Shown: positions 1 through 5,330 of the stretch, in pieces
Layout: every line of letters starts with the position of its first letter
How positions within the stretch are numbered: the stretch's first letter is position 1
DNA from: Gammaproteobacteria bacterium
GTDB lineage: Bacteria > Pseudomonadota > Gammaproteobacteria > Steroidobacterales > JABDKV01
Reading direction: 5' to 3'
DNA: 5,330 bases
NCBI GenBank assembly: GCA_029862285.1
Contig: JAOTXR010000180.1
Span: forward strand, 1 to 5,330
Position numbers and translations under genes: made by a program
Notes under the pieces: generated by a model
Told to the model about the DNA's origin: nothing
The model's database searches: none
Seen by the model: the letters and a program-made list of their open reading frames with translations, nothing else

Positions 1-104
1 CGCGTGGGCGTCGTGCTTCGCTTGCCCATGTCCGGGAGAGCATCAACTCCGGCCGCGCAGCCGCAATGCTGGAAAAACTCGAGGCCTTTGGGCAAAGCCT
101 GTGA
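1..104 (+). CDS. trpD: Anthranilate phosphoribosyltransferase, C-terminal end (partial)
   Basis: Only the last 33 codons are present, read in the frame that starts at position 3 and stops with TGA at 102-104. The visible tail contains HVRESINSGRAAAMLEKLEA, which resembles the usual TrpD ending (an A-REAIDSG-A---LE-L pattern), the last helix of the catalytic domain. The family transfers phosphoribose from PRPP to anthranilate, the second committed step of tryptophan synthesis, in the cytoplasm. The glycine-rich PRPP loop and all catalytic residues lie outside the window, so activity cannot be judged. Context supports the call strongly, because trpC begins inside its stop codon (GTGA, 101-104) and trpFBA follow. 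The first few residues look less like the family than the rest, so a sequence problem at the window edge cannot be excluded. Confidence 0.8.
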   Translation, partial: RGRRASLAHVRESINSGRAAAMLEKLEAFGQSL

Positions 105-922
105 GCGATTTCCTGGCAAGCATGCGGGCGTCTTCGCTGCAGCGGGTCCGGCGCGCAATGGCAACGACACCGTTACATCAGGTAGTCGGGACGGCGCTGG
201 CACTGCCAAGACCCCCAACTATGCAGCCTGGCATAGCGGGTTTCGATGTCATCGCCGAAGTAAAGCGCAGTTCGCCCGCATACGGCGAGCTGTCATCTGA
301 AACCCCGGACGCACTGGTGAAACGGGCGCAGGCTTATGCGAAAGCCGGCGCAATCGCTGTTTCGGTTCTGACCGAACCACAGCGTTTCGGTGGCAACCTA
401 GCTCATTTGAGCGAGATCGCCCACGCACTGCGTCCACTGGGCGTACCGGCCATGCGTAAGGATTTTATTGTTGACGTCTACCAGGTATGGGAAGCGGCGG
501 CAGCCGGTGCCGGTGGTGTATTGCTGATCGTACGGATGATCGATGACGCGATGCTGATGGAGATGCTCGAAGCTGCGGCGCAGGCAAAAATGTTCGTATT
601 GCTCGAAGCATTCGACAAAAATGATCTCCTCAGGGCACGGCCGTTTGTCGGTGTGCACAAACGTATTCTGGTCGGTCTCAATGCGCGCGATTTGTCCACG
701 CTGGAAGTTGATTTCCAGAGACTGATTGTACTTGCCAGGGAGTTTCCCCCTAATTGTCTGCGCGTCGCCGAGAGTGGCATCAGTACTGTTGCCGAGGTGA
801 AGGCAGTGGCACAAGCGGGTTATGCACTTGCTTTGGTTGGGACTGCGCTGATGCGTGCCGCTAAGCCACAAGCGCTGGTGGCCGAGATGCTCGAAGCCGG
901 TCGTGAGGCAACGCAGTGGTGA
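101..922 (+). CDS. trpC: Indole-3-glycerol-phosphate synthase
   Basis: This 273-residue protein converts carboxyphenylamino-deoxyribulose phosphate (CdRP) to indole-3-glycerol phosphate with loss of CO2 and water. It is a monofunctional TrpC of normal length, not fused to TrpF. The (beta/alpha)8 barrel residues known from the family are all visible: E53 and K55 in EVKRSSP, S58, catalytic K120 in RKDFIVD, E169 in LLEAFD, N194 and R196 in GLNARDL, and E224-S225-G226 in VAESGI. The phosphate-binding end is ALVGTALMR near 244-252. A local oddity is SPAYG at 58-62, where most homologues have SPS(K/R)G. The GTG start at 101 overlaps the trpD stop by 4 bases and has only a weak GGG (90-92) ahead of it, which suggests coupling to trpD translation. 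An in-frame ATG at 122 is a less likely start because it would shorten the N-terminal helix. Confidence 0.96.
   Translation: MSDFLASMRASSLQRVRRAMATTPLHQVVGTALALPRPPTMQPGIAGFDVIAEVKRSSPAYGELSSETPDALVKRAQAYAKAGAIAVSVLTEPQRFGGNLAHLSEIAHALRPLGVPAMRKDFIVDVYQVWEAAAAGAGGVLLIVRMIDDAMLMEMLEAAAQAKMFVLLEAFDKNDLLRARPFVGVHKRILVGLNARDLSTLEVDFQRLIVLAREFPPNCLRVAESGISTVAEVKAVAQAGYALALVGTALMRAAKPQALVAEMLEAGREATQW
905..908 (+). promoter_or_regulatory. Ribosome binding site for trpF
   Basis: GAGG inside the last codons of trpC lies 7 bases before the GTG at 916 and 10 bases before the GTG at 919. It supports initiation here but does not decide between the two adjacent start codons. Confidence 0.5.
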
Positions 923-1527
923 AACGTGTGCGGATAAAGATCTGCGGCGTGACAACTGCCGACATAGTCGAGGCAGCCGTCGATGCGGGCGCCGATGCGA
1001 TTGGACTGGTGTTGTCGCCCTCGCCACGACAGGTTGATAAAGCTCAGGCCGGAAAACTCATCGCACTATTGCCCCCATGGGTCGCTTCGGTGGTCGTCAC
1101 CCGGCAACCACCGGTGGGATTCGTCCATGACGTGCTCGCCGAACTGGCACCCGCATGGTGGCAAAGCGACCGGGAGGACCTCGTTGGGCAAACACTGCCA
1201 TATGGCACACGTGGTGTCGCGGTGATTCGCGAAGGTGACGATACGACTGACGTGTCTGGATGGTTCGTTTACGAAGGCGCGCAAAGTGGTACAGGGCGAA
1301 CGGTGGACTGGCAGGAGGCAGCGGTATTGGCGCAGCGTGGGCGCATGATTCTCGCCGGTGGGCTGACACCGGAAAACGTCAGCGAGGCGATACGTCGCGT
1401 GAGGCCCTATGGCGTGGATGTGAGCAGTGGCGTGGAGCAATCGCGTGGCGTGAAAGACGCGACGCGAATTCACGAATTTGTCGCGGCGGTGCGCCGCGCA
1501 GAAGGGCAGTTGGAGCAGGAGCATTGA
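916..1527 (+). CDS. trpF: Phosphoribosylanthranilate isomerase, atypical
   Basis: This 203-residue protein should carry out the Amadori rearrangement of phosphoribosylanthranilate to CdRP, the substrate of TrpC encoded just upstream. The start matches the family (RIKICGVT, with catalytic C10), followed by the SPRQV strand-loop with R38. The second half is strongly TrpF-like: SGTGRTVDW (124-132), LAGGLTPENV (146-155) and YGVDVSSGVE (165-174), the phosphate-binding end of the barrel. The middle is unusual. The expected QLHGDE segment is replaced by a stretch around WWQSDRED (81-88), and the usual general-acid aspartate before the GTG loop appears to be a glutamate (E120 in VYEGA). Two tandem GTG codons, 916 and 919, could start translation; 919 would give the same 4-base GTGA overlap seen at trpD/trpC. 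The family is clear; full activity is inferred from context. Confidence 0.92.
   Translation: MVKRVRIKICGVTTADIVEAAVDAGADAIGLVLSPSPRQVDKAQAGKLIALLPPWVASVVVTRQPPVGFVHDVLAELAPAWWQSDREDLVGQTLPYGTRGVAVIREGDDTTDVSGWFVYEGAQSGTGRTVDWQEAAVLAQRGRMILAGGLTPENVSEAIRRVRPYGVDVSSGVEQSRGVKDATRIHEFVAAVRRAEGQLEQEH
1512..1515 (+). promoter_or_regulatory. Ribosome binding site deciding the TTG start of trpB
   Basis: GGAG lies 8 bases ahead of the TTG at 1524. With the start of family similarity shortly downstream, it supports this TTG over a much longer reading that would run back through trpF in another frame. A second AGGAG at 1517-1521 is too close to the TTG to be optimal. Confidence 0.6.
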
Positions 1528-2750
1528 GTAAACAAATCGAACAAAAAGAACAGTTAATTCAGGCGTTGATTGCCGGCGACTACCCGGATTCGCAGGGCCG
1601 TTATGGCCCATTTGGTGGCCGTTATGTTCCCGAAACACTGGTCGGGGCATTCACACGGCTGGAACAGGGCGTGAGCCGCTGGCTGGACGATACGAAATTT
1701 CGCGCCGAACTGAATGCCGAGCTCAGGCATTGGGTTGGAAGACCAACACCACTGTCGCCAGCACCGCGTTTGGGCGAACGCTGGGGTGCGGAAGTGTGGC
1801 TCAAGCGCGAAGACCTGGCCCACACCGGTGCGCACAAGATCAACAATGCCATCGGCCAGGCTTTGTTGGCGCGACGGCTGGGTGTGCAACGCGTGGTTGC
1901 AGAAACCGGTGCAGGGCAACACGGTGTTGCATCCGCGGCGGCCTGCGCACGGGTCGGTTTGCCTTGCGAGGTCTATATGGGCGAGATCGATATGACCCGG
2001 CAGGCCCCCAATGTCGATCGCATGAAACGCCTTGGCGCCAGGGTCGTACCGGTTACCAGCGGCGATCGTACATTGCGTGCGGCAATTGACGAATCCATGC
2101 GCGAATGGGTGTCTAACCCGACCGATACTTATTATTTACTGGGCTCGGCAGTCGGTGGTCATCCCTATCCCTATCTGGTGCGTGAGTTGCAGTCGGTTAT
2201 TGGCCGTGAAGCCCACCAGCAGATTATCGATCAGGCCGGTGGTTTACCCGACGTGGCCGTTGCCTGCGTTGGCGGTGGATCCAATGCCATCGGCCTGTTC
2301 CATCCGTTCATTGCCGATCGATCGGTAAAACTGTTGGGGATGGAAGCCGGCGGCCACGGCAGTGGTCTTGGCGAACACTCGGCAACCCTGGTGCATGGCC
2401 GCCCCGGTGTGCTGCACGGAACCTATTCGATGTTGCTGCACGACGATGACGGACAGATACAGGAGACTCATTCGATTTCGGCAGGACTGGATTATCCGGG
2501 TGTCGGTCCGGAGCATGCGCTGCTCGCGGCCACCGGCCGGGCAACTTACCTGGCTGTTGACGACAACGCTGCACTGGATGCACTTAACGAATGTTGTGAA
2601 TATGAGGGCCTGCTTGTCGCGCTGGAAACCGCACATGCGTTCGCTGGCGCACGCGAGTACGCAATGAAAAATCCGGGCAAGCGAATTCTTATCGGGGTGT
2701 CCGGGCGTGGCGATAAGGATCTCAACACGCTGCTGGAGCATTCTTCTTGA
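1524..2750 (+). CDS. trpB: Tryptophan synthase beta subunit
   Basis: This 408-residue PLP enzyme condenses indole with L-serine to give L-tryptophan, receiving indole from TrpA through the alpha2-beta2 tunnel. It matches the standard TrpB1 class. The N-terminal block is GRYGPFGGRYVPETL (25-39). The PLP lysine is K105 in GAHKIN, and the catalytic glutamate is E127 in AETGAGQHG. The PLP phosphate loop is GGGSNA (250-255). The GLDYPGVGPEH block is present, and S393 in SGRGDKD contacts the pyridine nitrogen in this family. These residues sit 16-18 places later than in the Salmonella protein, owing mainly to a short polar N-terminal extension rich in K, E and Q. The TTG start at 1524 overlaps the trpF stop by 4 bases (TTGA). 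A longer open frame reaches back to 1260, but its extra residues are out-of-frame trpF sequence without TrpB similarity. Confidence 0.97.
   Translation: MSKQIEQKEQLIQALIAGDYPDSQGRYGPFGGRYVPETLVGAFTRLEQGVSRWLDDTKFRAELNAELRHWVGRPTPLSPAPRLGERWGAEVWLKREDLAHTGAHKINNAIGQALLARRLGVQRVVAETGAGQHGVASAAACARVGLPCEVYMGEIDMTRQAPNVDRMKRLGARVVPVTSGDRTLRAAIDESMREWVSNPTDTYYLLGSAVGGHPYPYLVRELQSVIGREAHQQIIDQAGGLPDVAVACVGGGSNAIGLFHPFIADRSVKLLGMEAGGHGSGLGEHSATLVHGRPGVLHGTYSMLLHDDDGQIQETHSISAGLDYPGVGPEHALLAATGRATYLAVDDNAALDALNECCEYEGLLVALETAHAFAGAREYAMKNPGKRILIGVSGRGDKDLNTLLEHSS
2735..2738 (+). promoter_or_regulatory. Ribosome binding site deciding the TTG start of trpA
   Basis: GGAG within the last codons of trpB lies 8 bases before the TTG at 2747. 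No ATG or GTG is available in this frame before the conserved N-terminal helix, so this site supports the TTG. Confidence 0.6.
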
Positions 2751-3532
2751 GCGGCGCAACAAGAATTACCGCGGCGATTGCGGCAGCGAACAAACAGGGC
2801 CGCCCGGCACTGATACCGTTTATCACCGCCGGCCATCCAGACATGAACGGTTTTGCCGAGCACGTGGCGATACTTGCAGAGGCCGGCGATGTGGTTGAGA
2901 TCGGCGTGCCGTTTACCGATCCTCTGGCTGACGGGGTGACGATCCAGCGTTCCAGTGAGCGCGCGCTCAAGGCCGGTGTCAGCCTCAGCTGGATACTCGA
3001 TACTCTGGAACAGTCAGCGGCCCAACGTACCGCGCCGGTATTGTTAATGAGTTATCTCAATCCGTTGCTCACAATGGGTTACGAAACATTGGCCGGGCGT
3101 TGTGTAGATGCGGGCGTCGCCGGATTTATTGTTCCCGATTTGCCCTTCGAGGAAAGCGCACCATTGCGTGCGGCAATTGAGCCGCGTGGCCTGGCACTGG
3201 TGCAACTGGTCTCGCCGGTGACCAGCGGCGAGCGAATGAAGAAGCTGTGTGAGGCCAGCGCCGGTTTTGTTTATGCCGTCACAGTGACCGGCGTAACCGG
3301 CGGCGGTGGCAAGGCGGATCAGGCTGCAATACTTGCTTATCTCGATCGGGTTCGGGAAGTTTCGCCCTTGCCGGTGTGTGCGGGCTTCGGCATACGCGAG
3401 GCCGCACAGGTAAATGCAATAGGCACTCATGCAGACGGCGTCATTGTTGGCTCGGCATTGGTCGAAGTGTTGGAGCAGGATGGCGATGCGCGTGCCTTCC
3501 TGCAATCCCTGGGCGGGAAGCTGCATGAGTGA
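2747..3532 (+). CDS. trpA: Tryptophan synthase alpha subunit
   Basis: This 261-residue protein cleaves indole-3-glycerol phosphate to indole and glyceraldehyde 3-phosphate and passes indole to TrpB. Its length is usual for the family. The opening ALIPFITAGHPD (21-32) is typical. The catalytic pair is present as E51 in VVEIGVPF and D62 in DPLADG, spaced 11 residues apart as in Salmonella (E49/D60). Also visible are MSYLNP (101-106), the VPDLPFEES loop (129-137), the T184-containing TGVTG loop (181-185) and a C-terminal GFGI...GSALV phosphate site. Two family positions differ: V64 replaces the usual proline after ADG, and the mobile loop runs TGVTGGGGK instead of the commoner TGVTGA. The TTG start overlaps the trpB stop by 4 bases. 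The gene end overlaps the next gene by 8 bases. Confidence 0.97.
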   Translation: MSGATRITAAIAAANKQGRPALIPFITAGHPDMNGFAEHVAILAEAGDVVEIGVPFTDPLADGVTIQRSSERALKAGVSLSWILDTLEQSAAQRTAPVLLMSYLNPLLTMGYETLAGRCVDAGVAGFIVPDLPFEESAPLRAAIEPRGLALVQLVSPVTSGERMKKLCEASAGFVYAVTVTGVTGGGGKADQAAILAYLDRVREVSPLPVCAGFGIREAAQVNAIGTHADGVIVGSALVEVLEQDGDARAFLQSLGGKLHE

Positions 3533-4193
3533 GACGAAACTGATCATCGGTAATGTGAATTATTCGTCATGGTCGATGCGGGGCTGGCTGGCGGCGAAAA
3601 GAACCGGCATGTCTTTTGAACTCGTACGCATACCGTTGGACACGCCAGAATTCGAGGAAAGAATAGGCGATTATTCACCGACCCGCCGGGTACCGGTATT
3701 GCATCATGAGGGACTGATTGTCTGGGACACACTCGCGATGTGTGAGTATCTGGCTGAACGCTTTCCCGATGCAGGCTTATGGCCAAACAACCAGCGGCTG
3801 CGTACACTGGCGCGCTCCGTATGTGCCGAGATGCATTCCGGTTTTCCTGCCCTACGCAACGCCTTGCCATTGAACGCCCGCGCGCGTGGCCGGCATGTGG
3901 AACTGGACCAGGAGACCGTCGGCGATATTCAGCGCATCTCTGCTATCTGGCATGACTGTCGTGAAGCGGCAGGCTCACAGGCCCAACACGGACCGTGGTT
4001 GTTTGGTGAATTCACCGCGGCCGACTGTTTTTATGTCCCGGTTGCCTTGCGTTTCGTTACTTACGCAATTGGCCTGGTCGGCTTTGCCAGCAAATACGTT
4101 GCCACCGTTGCCGCCGACGCGCTGGTCCTCGAATGGTGTGAAATGGCTGCCGCTGAAACCGAATCCATTCCCCGGGAGGAAGTCGGTCAATAA
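3525..4193 (+). CDS. Glutathione S-transferase family protein
   Basis: This 222-residue cytoplasmic protein has the two-domain GST layout. The N-terminal thioredoxin-like half opens with IIGNVNYSSWSMRGW (7-21), where S14/S15 are candidate glutathione-activating serines. It continues with the cis-proline motif RVPVL (55-59, P57) and WDTLAMCEYLAERF (67-80), where D68-T69 takes the place of the usual E/D-S pair that binds the glutathione gamma-glutamyl group. The C-terminal helical half contains AEMHSGFPALR and the GPWLFGEFTAAD segment (156-167), with a T164-to-D167 N-capping box typical of GSTs. The substrate is unknown. The ATG at 3525 overlaps trpA by 8 bases on the same strand, with a GGGAAG just upstream, so it is probably transcribed with the trp genes. 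A link to tryptophan metabolism is not shown by the sequence. An open frame reaching back into trpA is non-homologous overlap. Confidence 0.92.
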   Translation: MSETKLIIGNVNYSSWSMRGWLAAKRTGMSFELVRIPLDTPEFEERIGDYSPTRRVPVLHHEGLIVWDTLAMCEYLAERFPDAGLWPNNQRLRTLARSVCAEMHSGFPALRNALPLNARARGRHVELDQETVGDIQRISAIWHDCREAAGSQAQHGPWLFGEFTAADCFYVPVALRFVTYAIGLVGFASKYVATVAADALVLEWCEMAAAETESIPREEVGQ

Positions 4194-4244
4194 ATTTTCC
4201 GCGGCTCTGCTGGCGGAGGCGAGATATTCAGTCTCTGGGGAAAC
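4194..4244. other. Convergent intergenic gap without a clear terminator
   Basis: These 51 bases separate the GST gene from the oppositely oriented M23 gene. Two weak inverted repeats are visible: a 5-bp TCCGC/GCGGA pair (4198-4202 with 4213-4217, 10-base loop) and a 4-bp GAGA/TCTC pair (4221-4224 with 4232-4235). Neither has a proper T tract on its 3' side for the + strand. Read on the - strand, the first is followed by AAATTTATT, which is at best a poor terminator. Termination may be Rho-dependent or lie inside the facing genes. Confidence 0.35.
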
Positions 4245-5171
4245 TCAATAAGCCTGCAGGTAGTGCCCGGTTTTGGCTTTCGCTGGTGCGCCACCGGCGC
4301 CGACAAAACTTACCGGGATCGACTCGAGGCTGAAACCCGCATTTCGTTCGACACCGAAATGTAAATGTGGTCCGCTGCTGAACCCGGTATTGCCGGAGCT
4401 GGCGATGTACTCGCCGCGCTGCACTCTATCCCCGGGGCGAACCCGGACAGAATCCAGTGCCAGATGTGCATAAATGGCCATCGTTCCATCGTCGTGCATT
4501 ATCCGTATTAGATTTGCCTTTGGCGCATCGGCGGCGGTGGTTCCGCCGCTATAAGAGCGAAAGGCGATTTCTACGACGGTTCCGCCACGTGCCGCATGAA
4601 TGGCTGTTTCCTCAGGCATCGCAAGATCAATTGCATAACGACTGCCCGGTGCGTTATGCGTCGCAGACATTGGGAAAGCCTGGCTCACCGGAAAACGTTG
4701 GCTGACGGCAAAGGGAACGCGGTAAAGATATTCGGTGTCATGTTCCGCTTCCGGCTCACCCAGCATGTACTTGTACTTGTAACGAAAAGAAACGGGATTG
4801 CCAGGGCGTTTTGCCACGACCTGCAATACTGGAACTTTCTTTGCCGGCGGCAGGACGGTCTTCTGGGGTTCCGTATCGACACTACCGACATTACGGGTTT
4901 CGAACAAACGGATCTCGAACTCGACGGCACCGTGAAATTCATTTTCGACATAGATTGTGGCGCCGTCATCGGTGTTTTCACGGGTAACGATGACCTTGGG
5001 TTCCAGATTAATGGTTTCGATGACATCCACCTCAGCCTTGCGCCCATCCGCGGGTGGCCGATCGGTGTAATGCCAGCGTCCGTCGTCATCCTGATACCGG
5101 TAGACAGATTGCGCCGCGGCAGTACTCGCGAGCGCAAGAATCAGGGTGAGCTTTATAAGGCGGCATTTCAT
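4245..5171 (-). CDS. Exported DUF4124 and M23 (LytM) metallopeptidase protein
   Basis: This 308-residue protein is probably secreted to the periplasm and acts on peptidoglycan, either as an endopeptidase or as a non-catalytic activator of an amidase. Residues 1-20 form a signal peptide (K/R-rich start, LTLILALAS core, AAA before Q21). Residues 22-40 (VYRYQDDDGRWHYTDRPP) match DUF4124. A beta-rich linker of unknown function spans roughly 45-150. The M23 domain covers about 165-290, with YAIDLAMP (179-186), H226 in HDDG, YAHL (234-237), GDRVQRGEYI, SGNTG and the terminal GPHLHFGVE (H269, H271). The normal HxxxD metal motif has R178 where His is expected; H172, ten residues before D182, may replace it, as I recall in relatives with a similar NRYAVD segment. 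An ATG at 5184-5186 would add five residues but has no ribosome binding site, so the ATG at 5169-5171 is chosen. Confidence 0.9.
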   Translation of the reverse strand: MKCRLIKLTLILALASTAAAQSVYRYQDDDGRWHYTDRPPADGRKAEVDVIETINLEPKVIVTRENTDDGATIYVENEFHGAVEFEIRLFETRNVGSVDTEPQKTVLPPAKKVPVLQVVAKRPGNPVSFRYKYKYMLGEPEAEHDTEYLYRVPFAVSQRFPVSQAFPMSATHNAPGSRYAIDLAMPEETAIHAARGGTVVEIAFRSYSGGTTAADAPKANLIRIMHDDGTMAIYAHLALDSVRVRPGDRVQRGEYIASSGNTGFSSGPHLHFGVERNAGFSLESIPVSFVGAGGAPAKAKTGHYLQAY

Positions 5172-5177
5172 GGGTGG

Positions 5178-5181
5178 TCCT
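5178..5181 (-). promoter_or_regulatory. Ribosome binding site of the M23 gene
   Basis: On the - strand AGGA ends 6 bases before the ATG at 5171. It lies downstream of the alternative ATG at 5186 and so decides for the shorter product, which also begins directly with the charged signal-peptide region. Confidence 0.7.
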
Positions 5182-5230
5182 ACCATAGCGAAACCGGCTA
5201 CGGACCACCGTAACTGCTTCGCAAAAAACG

Positions 5231-5236
5231 ATATTA
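5231..5236 (-). promoter_or_regulatory. Possible -10 element for the M23 gene
   Basis: TAATAT on the - strand, about 60 bases before the M23 start, is the only AT-rich hexamer of this kind in the upstream region and is close to the sigma-70 -10 consensus. The best upstream partner is TTGGCC, but its spacer is only 14 bases, shorter than the preferred 16-18, so the promoter call is weak. The rest of 5187-5330 holds no gene that I can support. Confidence 0.25.
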
Positions 5237-5330
5237 ACCCCGGACTGACCGGCCAACTTCGGGCGTAATCCGAGCCTCCGGGGCACCGTCGCCCGGGCGA
5301 AATGGCGGCCCGTTATCATTGTTTGACTTG

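Noticed and set aside
398..1027. Long antisense open frame opposite trpC (209 codons on the - strand)
   Set aside because: It lies wholly opposite well-conserved trpC and the start of trpF, has no recognisable domain, and has the biased Arg/His/Cys composition typical of a shadow frame.
1260..1523. Long in-frame extension upstream of trpB, which would give a 496-residue protein or a fusion
   Set aside because: The extra residues are arginine-rich out-of-frame trpF sequence with no TrpB similarity, while the TTG at 1524 has a well-placed GGAG and the junction pattern of its neighbours.
2314..2325. Perfect 12-base palindrome CCGATCGATCGG
   Set aside because: It lies inside conserved trpB coding sequence and is single-copy in the window. 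GATC/CGAT repeats arise easily from Asp-Arg-Ser codons, so no operator role is supported.
4198..4217. Possible intrinsic terminator between the convergent genes
   Set aside because: The stem is only 5 bp with a 10-base loop, and there is no T tract in the correct position for the + strand; for the - strand the following sequence is only partly T-rich.
4596..5213. Open frame of 205 codons on the + strand opposite the M23 gene
   Set aside because: It is the antisense of a gene with a clear signal peptide and M23 motifs; its own translation shows no family features.
1..5330. A previously undescribed system, mobile element, CRISPR array or RNA gene
   Set aside because: Essentially the whole window is accounted for by five complete known-family genes plus the tail of trpD. 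I saw no direct repeats, transposase, tRNA-like fold or unexplained long non-coding stretch.

Overview
This window is ordinary chromosomal DNA from a moderately GC-rich bacterium, most likely a gammaproteobacterium. The pointers are the Sec-exported DUF4124 plus M23 peptidase protein, the GST-family enzyme, and the style of the Trp proteins. That placement is an inference from motif resemblance, not a search result.

Positions 1-3532 (+ strand) hold the 3' part of a tryptophan operon in the order trpD (last 33 codons only), trpC, trpF, trpB, trpA. These encode anthranilate phosphoribosyltransferase, indole-3-glycerol-phosphate synthase, phosphoribosylanthranilate isomerase and the two tryptophan synthase subunits, which together take anthranilate to L-tryptophan. 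There is no intergenic DNA: each gene starts inside the stop codon region of the one before, and all four internal starts (trpC, trpF, trpB, trpA) are GTG or TTG. Expression is probably tightly coupled at translation. Any promoter or attenuator lies upstream of the window.

Positions 3525-4193 (+) hold a GST-family gene whose ATG lies inside the end of trpA, so it is probably the last cistron of the same transcript. A 51-base convergent gap (4194-4244) follows, with no convincing terminator.

Positions 4245-5171 (- strand) encode an exported protein with an N-terminal DUF4124 module and a C-terminal LytM/M23 metallopeptidase domain, a probable cell-wall hydrolase or a regulator of one. It is unrelated in function to the trp genes. 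Its 159-base upstream region (5172-5330) holds a good ribosome binding site, a possible -10 element and no recognisable gene.

I found no mobile element, CRISPR array, RNA gene or evidence of a new system. The points worth a second look are the unbroken run of non-ATG overlapping starts, an atypical TrpF, the GST gene fused into the operon, and the displaced metal-ligand histidine in the M23 protein.
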